Of a stretch of DNA of 64,000 bases, positions 7,634-15,035 are shown piece by piece. A program made the translations under genes and the position numbers. Below the pieces are notes generated by a model. It did no database searches, had not been told where the DNA came from, and saw only the letters and a list, made by a program, of their open reading frames with translations. Within the stretch, counting starts at the first letter, position 1, and each line of letters opens with the position of its first letter. This DNA is from Lolliginicoccus suaedae. GTDB lineage: Bacteria > Actinomycetota > Actinomycetes > Mycobacteriales > Mycobacteriaceae. The DNA is taken from the NCBI RefSeq assembly GCF_008312885.1, contig NZ_VSSO01000001.1:248001-312000 (forward strand), read 5' to 3'.

Positions 7634-8413
7634 GTGGCATCCCGACGTGACTTCCTTCGCAATGCCGCAGTTGGTCTTGCCGCCATGCAGGCAGGCGGGG
7701 CATTCTCCTCCCTTGGAGATCTTGTTCCCAGCTCGCCGCCCGCGCCGACCTCGCCACCCTCGCCGAGCACCCCTCCGTCCCCGAGCGAGCCGACGATCCC
7801 CGGCAGCGACGACACCGGGCAGATCCTCATCGACTATGCCGCCGGAGTGCCGTCGGCCGCCTCGATCAAGCGTGCCGGGTACCGCGGCGTCATCCGCTAC
7901 ATGTCCGAGCCCCGCGCGAGCTGGATGATCGGCAAGCCGATGCGGGCCAGCGAGGTCGCCGACATGAAGTCCCAGGGCCTCGCGATCGTCTCCTGCTACC
8001 AGTTCGGCAAGGACGTCACCTCCGACTGGCGTGCTGGCTACAACGGCGGAATCCGCCACGCCGCCATCGGTGAGCGACTGCATCGCGAAGCGGGCGGCCC
8101 CTCCAACGCCGTCATCTACGCCGCGATCGACAGCAACCCGAGCAGCAGCGAGCTCGAGCTCGTCGCCGGCTACATCCGGGGCTGGCAGGACACCATCGGC
8201 GCGGCGCGCACCGGCGTCTACGCGAACTACCCCACCATCGATTTCCTCCGCGGCCGCGGGCTCGGCCGCTACTTCTGGATGCACAACTGGGGGTCGGGCG
8301 GACGTGTGCATCCCGCGGCCCACATCCACCAGTTCGAGATCGACCGGCTTTCCGTGGACGGGGTCGGCATCGACCGCAACCGCATCCTCAAGGCGGGCTA
8401 CGGCCAGTGGTGA
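7634..8413 (+). CDS. Tat-exported DUF1906 glycoside-hydrolase-like protein
   Basis: A 259-residue protein. It begins with the twin-arginine signal SRRDFLRNAAVGLAA, followed by a Pro/Ser linker (about residues 32-58). The rest matches the DUF1906 (Rv2525c-like) TIM-barrel family: start with ILIDYAAGVPSAASIKRAGY, then IRYMSEP, YQFGKD, IYAAIDSN and GVYANYPTI. M. tuberculosis Rv2525c is likewise a Tat substrate linked to cell-wall properties. GTG 7634 follows AGGAGAA. Upstream (7524-7633) I see a 6-2-6 palindrome AGGAGT-GA-ACTCCT at 7574-7587 and two GTGAAAC direct repeats. Enzymatic activity is unproven. Confidence 0.85.
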   Translation: MASRRDFLRNAAVGLAAMQAGGAFSSLGDLVPSSPPAPTSPPSPSTPPSPSEPTIPGSDDTGQILIDYAAGVPSAASIKRAGYRGVIRYMSEPRASWMIGKPMRASEVADMKSQGLAIVSCYQFGKDVTSDWRAGYNGGIRHAAIGERLHREAGGPSNAVIYAAIDSNPSSSELELVAGYIRGWQDTIGAARTGVYANYPTIDFLRGRGLGRYFWMHNWGSGGRVHPAAHIHQFEIDRLSVDGVGIDRNRILKAGYGQW

Positions 8414-8499
8414 TTCCTCCTCGCTGAGGGAGGGCCCCGTCACACCGGGAGAGGGCATACGCTCGGATCGGTAGATCGACCGAGAACCGGGGGGCCAGC

Positions 8500-9714
8500 A
8501 TGATCATCGACACCGCCGCCGCGCAGCGCCGCGCGCTCACCGTGCTGGTCATCGCCCAGGTGCTCAGCGGCGCGGGACTGGCGGCCGGGATCACGGTCGG
8601 AGCGCTACTCGCCCGCGATGTGCTCTCCTCGACGAGCCTCGCCGGGGTTCCCGCGGCATTGTTCACCGTCGGCGCGGCGCTCGCGGCAGTGCTTGTGGGC
8701 CGTGCATCGCAGGCCCGCGGGCGCAGGGTCGGCCTCGCGCTCGGCTACGGAGCGGGCGCGCTCGGCGCGATCGGCGTCGTCGTGGCATCGGCCCTGCCCT
8801 CCACGCCCTTGCTGTTCCTCTCGCTGTTCGTCTACGGGGCGGGCATGGCCACCAACCTGCAGGCCCGCTACGCCGGAGCCGATCTCGCCCCCGCGCATCG
8901 AAAAGGCCGAGCGGTGAGCATCGTGCTGGTCGCCACCACGCTCGGCGCGGTCGCGGGCCCCAACACTGTCGGCCTCACCGGCCGCTTCGCTGCCAGCCTG
9001 GGCATCCCCGAGCTAGCGGGGCCGTTCCTCCTCGCGGCGGCCGCCTATGGCATCGCGGCGGTGGTGCTGTGGATCTGGCTGCGCCCGGATCCGTTGCTGC
9101 TCGCCCGCGAGCTGCGCCTCGACGAGCCCGCCGAGGGCGACGATGCGCCCGGGACCGCAGTGGTCGATTGGCGACCGGCCGTGCTGCTCGGCGCGGCGAT
9201 CATGACGATCACCCAGGCAGTGATGATCGCCATCATGACCATGACGCCCGTGCACATGCAGGACCACGGGCATTCCCTCGGCGCGGCGGGCCTGGTGATC
9301 GGCTTCCATGTCGCGGCGATGTACCTGCCGTCGCCCCTATCGGGATGGCTGGTCGACCGGCTGGGCCCCCGCGTGGTGGCGCTGGCCGCGGCCGTCACGA
9401 TGTTGCTCGCGGGAGCGGCTGCCGCGGCCTTCACTGGCATGGCGGGCCTGACTCTCGCGCTGGTGCTGCTCGGTCTCGGCTGGAACCTTGGCCTCATCAG
9501 CGGGACGACCCTGATCACCCAGTCGGCGCCGCTGCACCAGCGCGCGGCCGTGCAGGGCAATGTGGACTTGTCGATAACCCTGGCCGGGGCGGGCGGCGGA
9601 TTCGCGTCCGGCATCATGGTGGCCGCCACGAGCTACGCGCTGCTCGCGGTGGTGGGGGCTGCGCTATCGCTGCTGATCATCCCGGTGGTGCTGCGCCGAC
9701 GGATTCCGGCCTGA
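8500..9714 (+). CDS. MFS transporter
   Basis: A 404-residue membrane protein with about 12 hydrophobic segments and the MFS loop motif after TM2 (VGRASQARGRRVG). A central acidic cytoplasmic loop (ARELRLDEPAEGDDA) separates the two six-helix halves, and a second MFS-type motif (GWLVDRLGPR) lies after TM8. The subfamily resembles permeases of the major facilitator group without known substrate. ATG 8500 follows a G-rich ribosome-binding stretch. The leader contains a small inverted repeat TCGGT/ACCGA (8468-8483). The gene stands alone between the DUF1906 gene and the surface operon. Confidence 0.82.
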   Translation: MIIDTAAAQRRALTVLVIAQVLSGAGLAAGITVGALLARDVLSSTSLAGVPAALFTVGAALAAVLVGRASQARGRRVGLALGYGAGALGAIGVVVASALPSTPLLFLSLFVYGAGMATNLQARYAGADLAPAHRKGRAVSIVLVATTLGAVAGPNTVGLTGRFAASLGIPELAGPFLLAAAAYGIAAVVLWIWLRPDPLLLARELRLDEPAEGDDAPGTAVVDWRPAVLLGAAIMTITQAVMIAIMTMTPVHMQDHGHSLGAAGLVIGFHVAAMYLPSPLSGWLVDRLGPRVVALAAAVTMLLAGAAAAAFTGMAGLTLALVLLGLGWNLGLISGTTLITQSAPLHQRAAVQGNVDLSITLAGAGGGFASGIMVAATSYALLAVVGAALSLLIIPVVLRRRIPA

Positions 9715-10025
9715 CCTGGCTCCTGGTGGGCTTGGTGGGCAGTGGAAACTCTTCCGCCCCAGAGCGGGAAAAGTTTCCACTCGGGGCGCGCGGTCTCGCT
9801 GCGGCGGCGCTCGTTCGAGCCGCGCTCGCTCAAGCCGCGAGAAGGCCCTTCCGGAGGGGACCTAAGACACTAGGCAATTGGGGCAAAATGACCTCCTATT
9901 TGGGGGCAGTTGATTCCTAAACTTGTGTTGCAAATCACGCTACTCTTGTGGGGCGGGTACACCACTAGCCGCAATCCCACCTGCAGGATCAGTGACGATC
10001 CAGCCCCAGCATTCGGAGAAAATCC
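9715..10025. other. 311-bp intergenic region before the surface operon
   Basis: This stretch holds the family C palindrome at 9740-9782 and, nearer the operon, a TACTCT that could serve as -10 box (9941-9946), followed by an 80-nt leader. GGAGA lies just before ATG 10026. Codon structure is absent in all frames and I see no further gene. Confidence 0.6.
9740..9782. repeat. Dispersed palindromic element, family C copy 2
   Basis: Arms AGTGGAAACTCTTCCGC (9741-9757) and GCGGGAAAAGTTTCCACT (9764-9781) enclose a six-base loop, pairing nearly throughout. Copy 1 is at 3465-3508. It lies 26 bp after the MFS stop, so it may also end that transcript, though no T-run follows. Confidence 0.72.
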
Positions 10026-10541
10026 ATGCGTACATCCCTCAAGGCCGGAATCGCCGCCATCGGTGCCGTCGCCGTCATCGTTCCCGGCAGCCTTGCGCAC
10101 GCCCAGCTCGACAGCGGCATCACCGTCGTCACCGCTGAGCTCCTCGCAGGCGCGCTGACCATCGTGCCGCCCGCCGCGGCCGTGATCTCGCCCGCGCTCG
10201 ACCAGCTCTCCGCGAGCGGCCAGGTGCTCGCCGTGACCGTCAGCGACCTCCGGCTCTCCAACGCTGGCTGGACCACCACGGCCATCATCACTGACTTCAC
10301 CGACCTCGCCTCAAACACCATCCCCGCTGCCAACACCACCTACACACCGGAGAGCGCCGTCACCACCGGCTCCGTCACCGTCACGCCTTCCGGTGCTGTT
10401 GTCATCGACAGCGCCCAGAACGTCCAGACCGCCACCGCGTCCGGCGCCAACACCGCCATCTGGAACGCCACTCTCGATCTCGACACCACGGGCGCCGTCG
10501 CGGGCGTCTACACCGCCACGCTCACCCACTCCGTATTCTGA
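10026..10541 (+). CDS. Secreted WxL-like surface protein
   Basis: A 171-residue protein with a Sec signal peptide (cleavage near AHAQ, residue 26). The mature part is a beta-rich domain: ALTIVPPAAAV, then LAVTVSDLRLSNAGWTTTAI, and a terminal YTATLTHSVF. This spacing of a Trp-containing motif and a C-terminal YTATxT motif is like the WxL domain of Firmicute cell-wall proteins (GW.L.V ... YTATLTW.L), with THSV in place of TWTL. The third gene of the operon ends the same way. GGAGA precedes the ATG. Homology is inferred from pattern only. Confidence 0.75.
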   Translation: MRTSLKAGIAAIGAVAVIVPGSLAHAQLDSGITVVTAELLAGALTIVPPAAAVISPALDQLSASGQVLAVTVSDLRLSNAGWTTTAIITDFTDLASNTIPAANTTYTPESAVTTGSVTVTPSGAVVIDSAQNVQTATASGANTAIWNATLDLDTTGAVAGVYTATLTHSVF

Positions 10542-10569
10542 TCCACCCCGAGCGAATCGAGATAGTGAC

Positions 10570-11562
10570 GTGCGTCGTCTCCTTCCACTCTTGATCGCGG
10601 CGACGCTGCTCGCACCGGTGTCGGCTGTGCACGCGCAGCCGGCACCGGAGCCCGGTCCCACCGACAATCCCGGGCTCGGCATCCGGCTCATGGAAGTGCC
10701 CCTGCACCTCCAGGATGACCCCCGCGCCCAGGTCTACGTCATCGACAACCTCGAAGCAGGCGACTCCTTCGATCGGCGCCTCGAGATCTCCAACCGCACC
10801 GGCGCCACCCAGGACGTCGACCTCTACGTCGGAGCCGCCGACGTCGACGCCCAGGACGGCTTCAAGGTCGCCGACGGGGCCGGGGCGAACGAGCTCACCG
10901 AATGGGCCGAGCTCGACACCAGCGAGGTCACCCTCGACGATCGCGAGAACGCCGAGATCGTCCTCAGCATCGACGTTCCCGAGGAAGCCGAGGACGGAGA
11001 GCGCTACGGCGTTGTCTGGGCCGAGATGACCAGCGAGAGGCCCGAAGAGGGAGGAGCCATCGCCGTCAACCGCGTCGGCGTGCGCATCTACCTCGCCATC
11101 GGCGATGCCGAAGCGCTTCCCGCGGACTTCGTCATCACCGGGATGACCCCGCGCCGCACCTCCGAGGGCGTGGCGGAGCTCGTCGTCGACATCGATAACA
11201 CCGGCGGCCGAGCCGTCGACATCACCGGCTCCCTTGACCTCGCGGACGGCCCCGGCGGCATCCGTCTCGATACCGTTCGCTCCAGCCAGTCGACAGTGCC
11301 CGCGGGGGAGCAGGGGCAGGCCATATTCACCCTGTCCGACACCCTGCCCAACGGCCCCTGGCAAGCCAACGTCACTCTTGCCAGCGGCTTGCTCGAGCGC
11401 ACCACGAGCGCCCAGGTTACCTTCCCCGACAGTGGAGTCGGGGATGCCGTAGGCGTCGAGCAGGAAACCCAGCGCACCTGGTGGTGGCTCCTCGTGGTCC
11501 TCGCCGTGCTGGCCGTGCTCGCCGCGATCATCCTCATCCGCCAACGACGCCGGAACCCCTGA
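10570..11562 (+). CDS. DUF916-like membrane-anchored surface protein
   Basis: A 330-residue protein with a signal peptide (LLPLLIAATLLAPVSAVHA), two Ig-like beta domains and a C-terminal TM helix (WWWLLVVLAVLAVLAAIIL) with a basic cytoplasmic tail. The first domain carries FDRRLEISNRTGATQDVDLY and VPEEAEDGERYGVVWAEM, the pattern of DUF916/WxL-interacting proteins, which link WxL proteins to the cell surface. The GTG start lies 28 bp after the first operon gene. The stop overlaps the next ATG (TGATG). The role as anchor for the flanking WxL-like proteins follows from the Firmicute precedent and is inference. Confidence 0.72.
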   Translation: MRRLLPLLIAATLLAPVSAVHAQPAPEPGPTDNPGLGIRLMEVPLHLQDDPRAQVYVIDNLEAGDSFDRRLEISNRTGATQDVDLYVGAADVDAQDGFKVADGAGANELTEWAELDTSEVTLDDRENAEIVLSIDVPEEAEDGERYGVVWAEMTSERPEEGGAIAVNRVGVRIYLAIGDAEALPADFVITGMTPRRTSEGVAELVVDIDNTGGRAVDITGSLDLADGPGGIRLDTVRSSQSTVPAGEQGQAIFTLSDTLPNGPWQANVTLASGLLERTTSAQVTFPDSGVGDAVGVEQETQRTWWWLLVVLAVLAVLAAIILIRQRRRNP

Positions 11563-12653
11563 TGAACCCTCGACGCCGCACCATGGCCTGGGCGATGTGC
11601 GGCGCCAGCATCCTCGCTGGCGCCGCCCTCGCCCCCGCGAGCCACGCGCAACCCACCCCCGTGACACCGGACTGCACCGCTGAAGCCGAGCCGCAGGACT
11701 GCGAGACTCCTGGCCCAGCAGCAACTCCTGTCGCGCCAACGACCACAACGCCCCCGCCAACAACCGAGCCAGAGCCGGAGCCTGAACCGGCGATCGTCAC
11801 GACCGAGGCGCCCCCGCCGGAGCCCGAGCCCCCGGCACCTGTGACAACGGAGCCCGAGCCGGAGCCTCCGGCGCCGGAGCTTGAAGCGGCGATCGTCACG
11901 ACCGAGCAGATGCCTGCCGAGCCCGAGCCGGTGACCACCGATCCGGTCGAGCCTCCACTCACTGGGCCCACGGAGGTGCCTGAGCCTGGGCCGACGGTCG
12001 ATGAGACCTCGCCGGAGGAAGTAGCGACTGAGGATCCAGCGACTGAGGATCCAGCGACCGACGATCCGGAACCGGACCAGCCCGCTGCCGACGAAGCAAC
12101 GACCGAGGGTGATGCGTCTGCCGAGCCCAGCACCGAGGAGGCGCCGGAGGCGGAATCCACCGAGGTCGAAACCACTGACGAGGAAGCGACGGAGGATCCG
12201 TCCGAGGATGAAGCCGCCGAGGATGAGGATCTGACTTCCGAGGAAGCCGCCGACGTCGAAGCCACCGAGGCCGGAATGCTGACCATCACGGTGCCCGGGA
12301 ACCTGGTGCTCGCGCAGCAGGGCGAAGGGGCGGTGCGTCGCGGCGCGCTGAGCGTGCAGGTCCTCGATACGCGGGCGGGGAGCCCGGGCTGGACGGCGTT
12401 CGCCTCGATGGCCGCCTTCTCGGGCGAATCCAGCGGGACCGTGCTGGTTCCGCGCTCGGTGCGCTACCGGGCCAGCGACACGGAATGCAGCTCGTCGACC
12501 GGGCGGCAAGTGCTCGGTGAGGACGAGGTGCAGGTGCAAGTGGCCGAGGGACCGTGCAGTGCCACATGGATCGCCGATATCGAGGTGGTGTTCCCCGGTG
12601 CCGGGACGGTGGCGGACCGGTACTCGACCGCGATCACACACTCGGTGTACTAG
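11562..12653 (+). CDS. Secreted acidic Pro/Glu/Thr-rich protein with C-terminal WxL-like domain
   Basis: A 363-residue protein: signal peptide (to about residue 28), then roughly 190 residues of low-complexity Thr/Pro/Glu/Asp sequence with repeats such as TEDPATEDPATDDP and EPEPEPA, then a beta domain from GMLTITVPGNLVLAQ to the end. That domain contains SPGWTAFASMAAF and ends YSTAITHSVY, parallel to the first operon gene, and has two cysteines (CSSSTG and GPCSATW). The acidic stalk probably spans the cell envelope and displays the domain. The start overlaps the previous stop. A family A hairpin follows 43 bp downstream. Confidence 0.72.
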   Translation: MNPRRRTMAWAMCGASILAGAALAPASHAQPTPVTPDCTAEAEPQDCETPGPAATPVAPTTTTPPPTTEPEPEPEPAIVTTEAPPPEPEPPAPVTTEPEPEPPAPELEAAIVTTEQMPAEPEPVTTDPVEPPLTGPTEVPEPGPTVDETSPEEVATEDPATEDPATDDPEPDQPAADEATTEGDASAEPSTEEAPEAESTEVETTDEEATEDPSEDEAAEDEDLTSEEAADVEATEAGMLTITVPGNLVLAQQGEGAVRRGALSVQVLDTRAGSPGWTAFASMAAFSGESSGTVLVPRSVRYRASDTECSSSTGRQVLGEDEVQVQVAEGPCSATWIADIEVVFPGAGTVADRYSTAITHSVY

Positions 12654-12695
12654 CGCCGCGGGGGAGGCTCGCCACGGCAAAAGCACCGGATACCG

Positions 12696-12748
12696 CTAAA
12701 CGCGATAGAAGCTGCCCCGGATCTCGGGCGGCTTCTATCGCGTTTGCG
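12696..12748. repeat. Dispersed palindromic element, family A copy 1 (convergent terminator position)
   Basis: Arm AAACGCGATAGAAGC (12698-12712) and its exact complement GCTTCTATCGCGTTT (12731-12745), extended inward by TGCCC/GGGCG pairing. It separates the convergent surface-operon and PucR genes, so it can fold in both transcripts and probably acts as a bidirectional terminator. Copies 2 and 3 are at 16644-16695 and 42331-42402. Confidence 0.78.
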
Positions 12749-12781
12749 ACGGGAGCCGGGAACGCGAGCCGGGACGAGGCC

Positions 12782-14017
12782 CTAGCCCCTCGCGCGCAAC
12801 CAATCGATGCCGAGCACATCGATGCAGCGCAGCGCTAGTCCGAGGTCGGCATGATCGCCATCGTGCGGGACGCCGAGCTCGGTGAACGCTTGCTCGATCC
12901 GGTAGCGGACGGTGTTCTTGTGCACCTGGAGGGTGCGGGCAGCATCAGTCGGGCTGCCGCCGGTGCGTATGTATTCCGCGACGGTGTCGCGCAGTCGCGC
13001 AGCATGCTCGGTGGGCGCGGCGAGCGGTCCTAGCGCGCGGGCGAGGAACTGGCGCAGCGCGTTGGTGTCCCGGCTCAGCAGGTAGGGGATCTCCACCTGG
13101 TGGTAGAGGGTGCAGGCGCGCGTGCTGGTGGATACGGTGGCGATCTGCTGGGCGGCGACGGCGTCGAGGTGGCTCTGCCGGAATCCTGAGCTGCCGCGGG
13201 CGGGCGATCCGACGGCGATGCGCGTGCCCGGGGGAAGGTCGATGCCCGCGATGGCATCGGTGCTCGCTGGTAGCTCGGTGGCGATCCAGGCCCAGTGCCC
13301 ACGTGCCCCGGATGGCACCGAGATGACGCGTCCGTGGGCGTCGAGGGCGCGCGCGGCCCGGCGGATGACCTGCTCGCGATGCCCCAGGGCCTCGGTGTCG
13401 TCGGTGCCGCTCCACAGGATCATCGCGGTGTGCCAGGGGCGCAGGGGGTAGTCCAGCCGGGTTGAGGCAGTGTCGATGGGGATGGTCGCGCCGTCGAGCA
13501 GGGCGTGGATGGTGTCGGCCCGGCGCGCGGTGGCGCCGCGCTCGAGGGTGGCGCGCTCGCTGGTGTAGGCGGCGAGCAGGACGTCGGTGGAGAGCTCGAG
13601 CCAGGAGATCGCGGATTGCCAGAAGGTGATGAGCGCGTTCATCTTGCGCTCGGCATCCACGGGCACGGATTGCACGATCTCGGTGAGGATGTTGATCGCG
13701 GTGGTGCGCCCGGTGCCGTAGATCCGGAGCAGCACCTTGACGTCCATGCCGCGGCGGGCGACGGTGCGGGCGAGCGCTATTGCTGCTGGCGGGGGCTGGT
13801 ACTCGGCTTGCTCGTTGGAGATGGCGGCGATGAAGGCGCGCACCTGGCCGCGGGTGCTGGCGTCGAGGTCGCGGCGGAGCTCGTCATCGTCGCGGAGCGC
13901 GGGCAGCGCGGCGAGGATGTCGCCGTTGACGCGGTCGACCATGGCGTCGAGCGCTGCCGGGCGCAGTACCTCGGAGGTGAGGCGGGAGATCCAATCAGCG
14001 AGCTGATCCTCGGCCAT
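12782..14017 (-). CDS. PucR/CdaR-family transcriptional regulator
   Basis: A 411-residue regulator. The C-terminal PucR-type helix-turn-helix reads TDAARTLQVHKNTVRYRIEQ (about residues 365-384). A central GGDEF-like region precedes it, and an N-terminal helical sensor domain contains WQSAISWLELSTDVLLAAYT. Such proteins activate catabolic genes in response to the substrate. The ATG follows AGGAGGG. It is divergent from the SDR-gabD2 pair across a 137-bp gap that contains a perfect palindrome, which makes that pair the likely target. Confidence 0.88.
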   Translation of the reverse strand: MAEDQLADWISRLTSEVLRPAALDAMVDRVNGDILAALPALRDDDELRRDLDASTRGQVRAFIAAISNEQAEYQPPPAAIALARTVARRGMDVKVLLRIYGTGRTTAINILTEIVQSVPVDAERKMNALITFWQSAISWLELSTDVLLAAYTSERATLERGATARRADTIHALLDGATIPIDTASTRLDYPLRPWHTAMILWSGTDDTEALGHREQVIRRAARALDAHGRVISVPSGARGHWAWIATELPASTDAIAGIDLPPGTRIAVGSPARGSSGFRQSHLDAVAAQQIATVSTSTRACTLYHQVEIPYLLSRDTNALRQFLARALGPLAAPTEHAARLRDTVAEYIRTGGSPTDAARTLQVHKNTVRYRIEQAFTELGVPHDGDHADLGLALRCIDVLGIDWLRARG

Positions 14018-14041
14018 CGTGTGCCCTCCTGCCCGCCAGTG

Positions 14042-14058
14042 TTGTATCGAGGATACAA
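14042..14058. promoter_or_regulatory. Palindrome in the pucR / SDR-gabD2 divergent promoter
   Basis: TTGTATC-GAG-GATACAA is a perfect 7-3-7 inverted repeat, 24 bp before the regulator start and 96 bp before the SDR start. It is the obvious candidate operator for the PucR protein. Its TTGTAT half-site also occurs, in inverted order, in the MFS-arsR operator at 3266-3280. Confidence 0.55.
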
Positions 14059-14154
14059 AGGTTGTCGGAAAATTGGGCGCGGAAAGCCTAGTCGCGGCGC
14101 GCTGGCCAGGAGCACAGTGGAACCACAACGCGGAACTCTCGATCAAGGAGCACC

Positions 14155-14982
14155 ATGAGCAAGCCACTGCACGGTCACGTCGTCGCCATCACCGGGGGAG
14201 CACGAGGCATCGGTCTGGCCACGGCCACCCATCTCGCCGCCCTGGGCGCCAAGGTCGTCATCGGCGACATCGACGAGGCCGAGCTGCCCCGCGCGTCCGT
14301 GGCTTCCGGCGCGGTCGCCCATGCACGGGTGGATGTCACCGATCGGGATTCGTTCGCCGCGTTCCTCGATCTCGTCGAGCGCGAGGCCGGACCGCTGACG
14401 GTGCTGGTCAACAATGCCGGCATCATGCCCGTGGGACGGATCATCGACGAGCCGGAGCACATCGCGCGGCGCATGGTGGAGATCAACGTCCTCGGCGTGA
14501 TCACGGGCACCAAGCTTGCCCTCGAGCGCATGCTGCCCCGCCGCTCCGGCCACATCATCAACATCGCCTCGCTGGCGGGGGAGTACCAGTTCCCGGGCCT
14601 CGCCACCTACTGCGCCACCAAGCATGCGGTGCTGGGCTTCACTGACACGGTGCGCAAGGAGGTCCGCGACGATGGCATCAGCGTGTGCGCGGTGCTGCCC
14701 ACCCTCACCAACACCCAGCTCGGCTCGGGTGCTTCCGGCATCCGTGGCGTGCGCGTCCCCGAGCCCGAGGAGATCGCCGCCGCCATCGAGAAGCAGATCC
14801 GCAAGCCCGTGCCGCGGCTGCGGGTGACCCGCCTCGCGGGCGTGCTCGTGCAGTCGCAGCACTACCTGCCGCCGTTCGTCTACGAGGCGATCAGCCGGGT
14901 CCTGCGCGCGGAGACGATGTTCATCAGCGGCATCGACGAGAGCGCGCGCCGCGGCTACGAGGATCGCATCCGCAGCAACTAG
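14155..14982 (+). CDS. Classical short-chain dehydrogenase/reductase
   Basis: A 275-residue NAD(P)-dependent SDR. Visible are the coenzyme motif TGGARGIG (residues 14-21), LVNNAGI, the catalytic Ser of NIASLAGEY and the YCATK tetrad. A C-terminal extension follows LPTLTNT. AAGGAG lies 5 nt before ATG. The gap to the aldehyde dehydrogenase is 53 bp, and the gene is divergent from pucR. An alcohol-to-aldehyde oxidation feeding the next enzyme would fit this arrangement, but the substrate is unknown. Confidence 0.87.
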   Translation: MSKPLHGHVVAITGGARGIGLATATHLAALGAKVVIGDIDEAELPRASVASGAVAHARVDVTDRDSFAAFLDLVEREAGPLTVLVNNAGIMPVGRIIDEPEHIARRMVEINVLGVITGTKLALERMLPRRSGHIINIASLAGEYQFPGLATYCATKHAVLGFTDTVRKEVRDDGISVCAVLPTLTNTQLGSGASGIRGVRVPEPEEIAAAIEKQIRKPVPRLRVTRLAGVLVQSQHYLPPFVYEAISRVLRAETMFISGIDESARRGYEDRIRSN

Positions 14983-15035
14983 CCGTCGCCGCTAGCGCCC
15001 CGCCCACCACTTCGCTTTCCAAGGAGCAACAAGCC

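Noticed and set aside
9806-9850. Inverted CTCGTTCGAGCCG-type sequence as an SOS box
   Set aside because: Only one half-site (GTTCGA) is present; the second half does not match TCGAAC at the right spacing.
11763-12260. Repetitive DNA in the third surface-operon gene as a mobile or satellite repeat
   Set aside because: The repeats follow codon triplets for Pro/Glu/Thr/Asp and are part of a low-complexity protein stalk.
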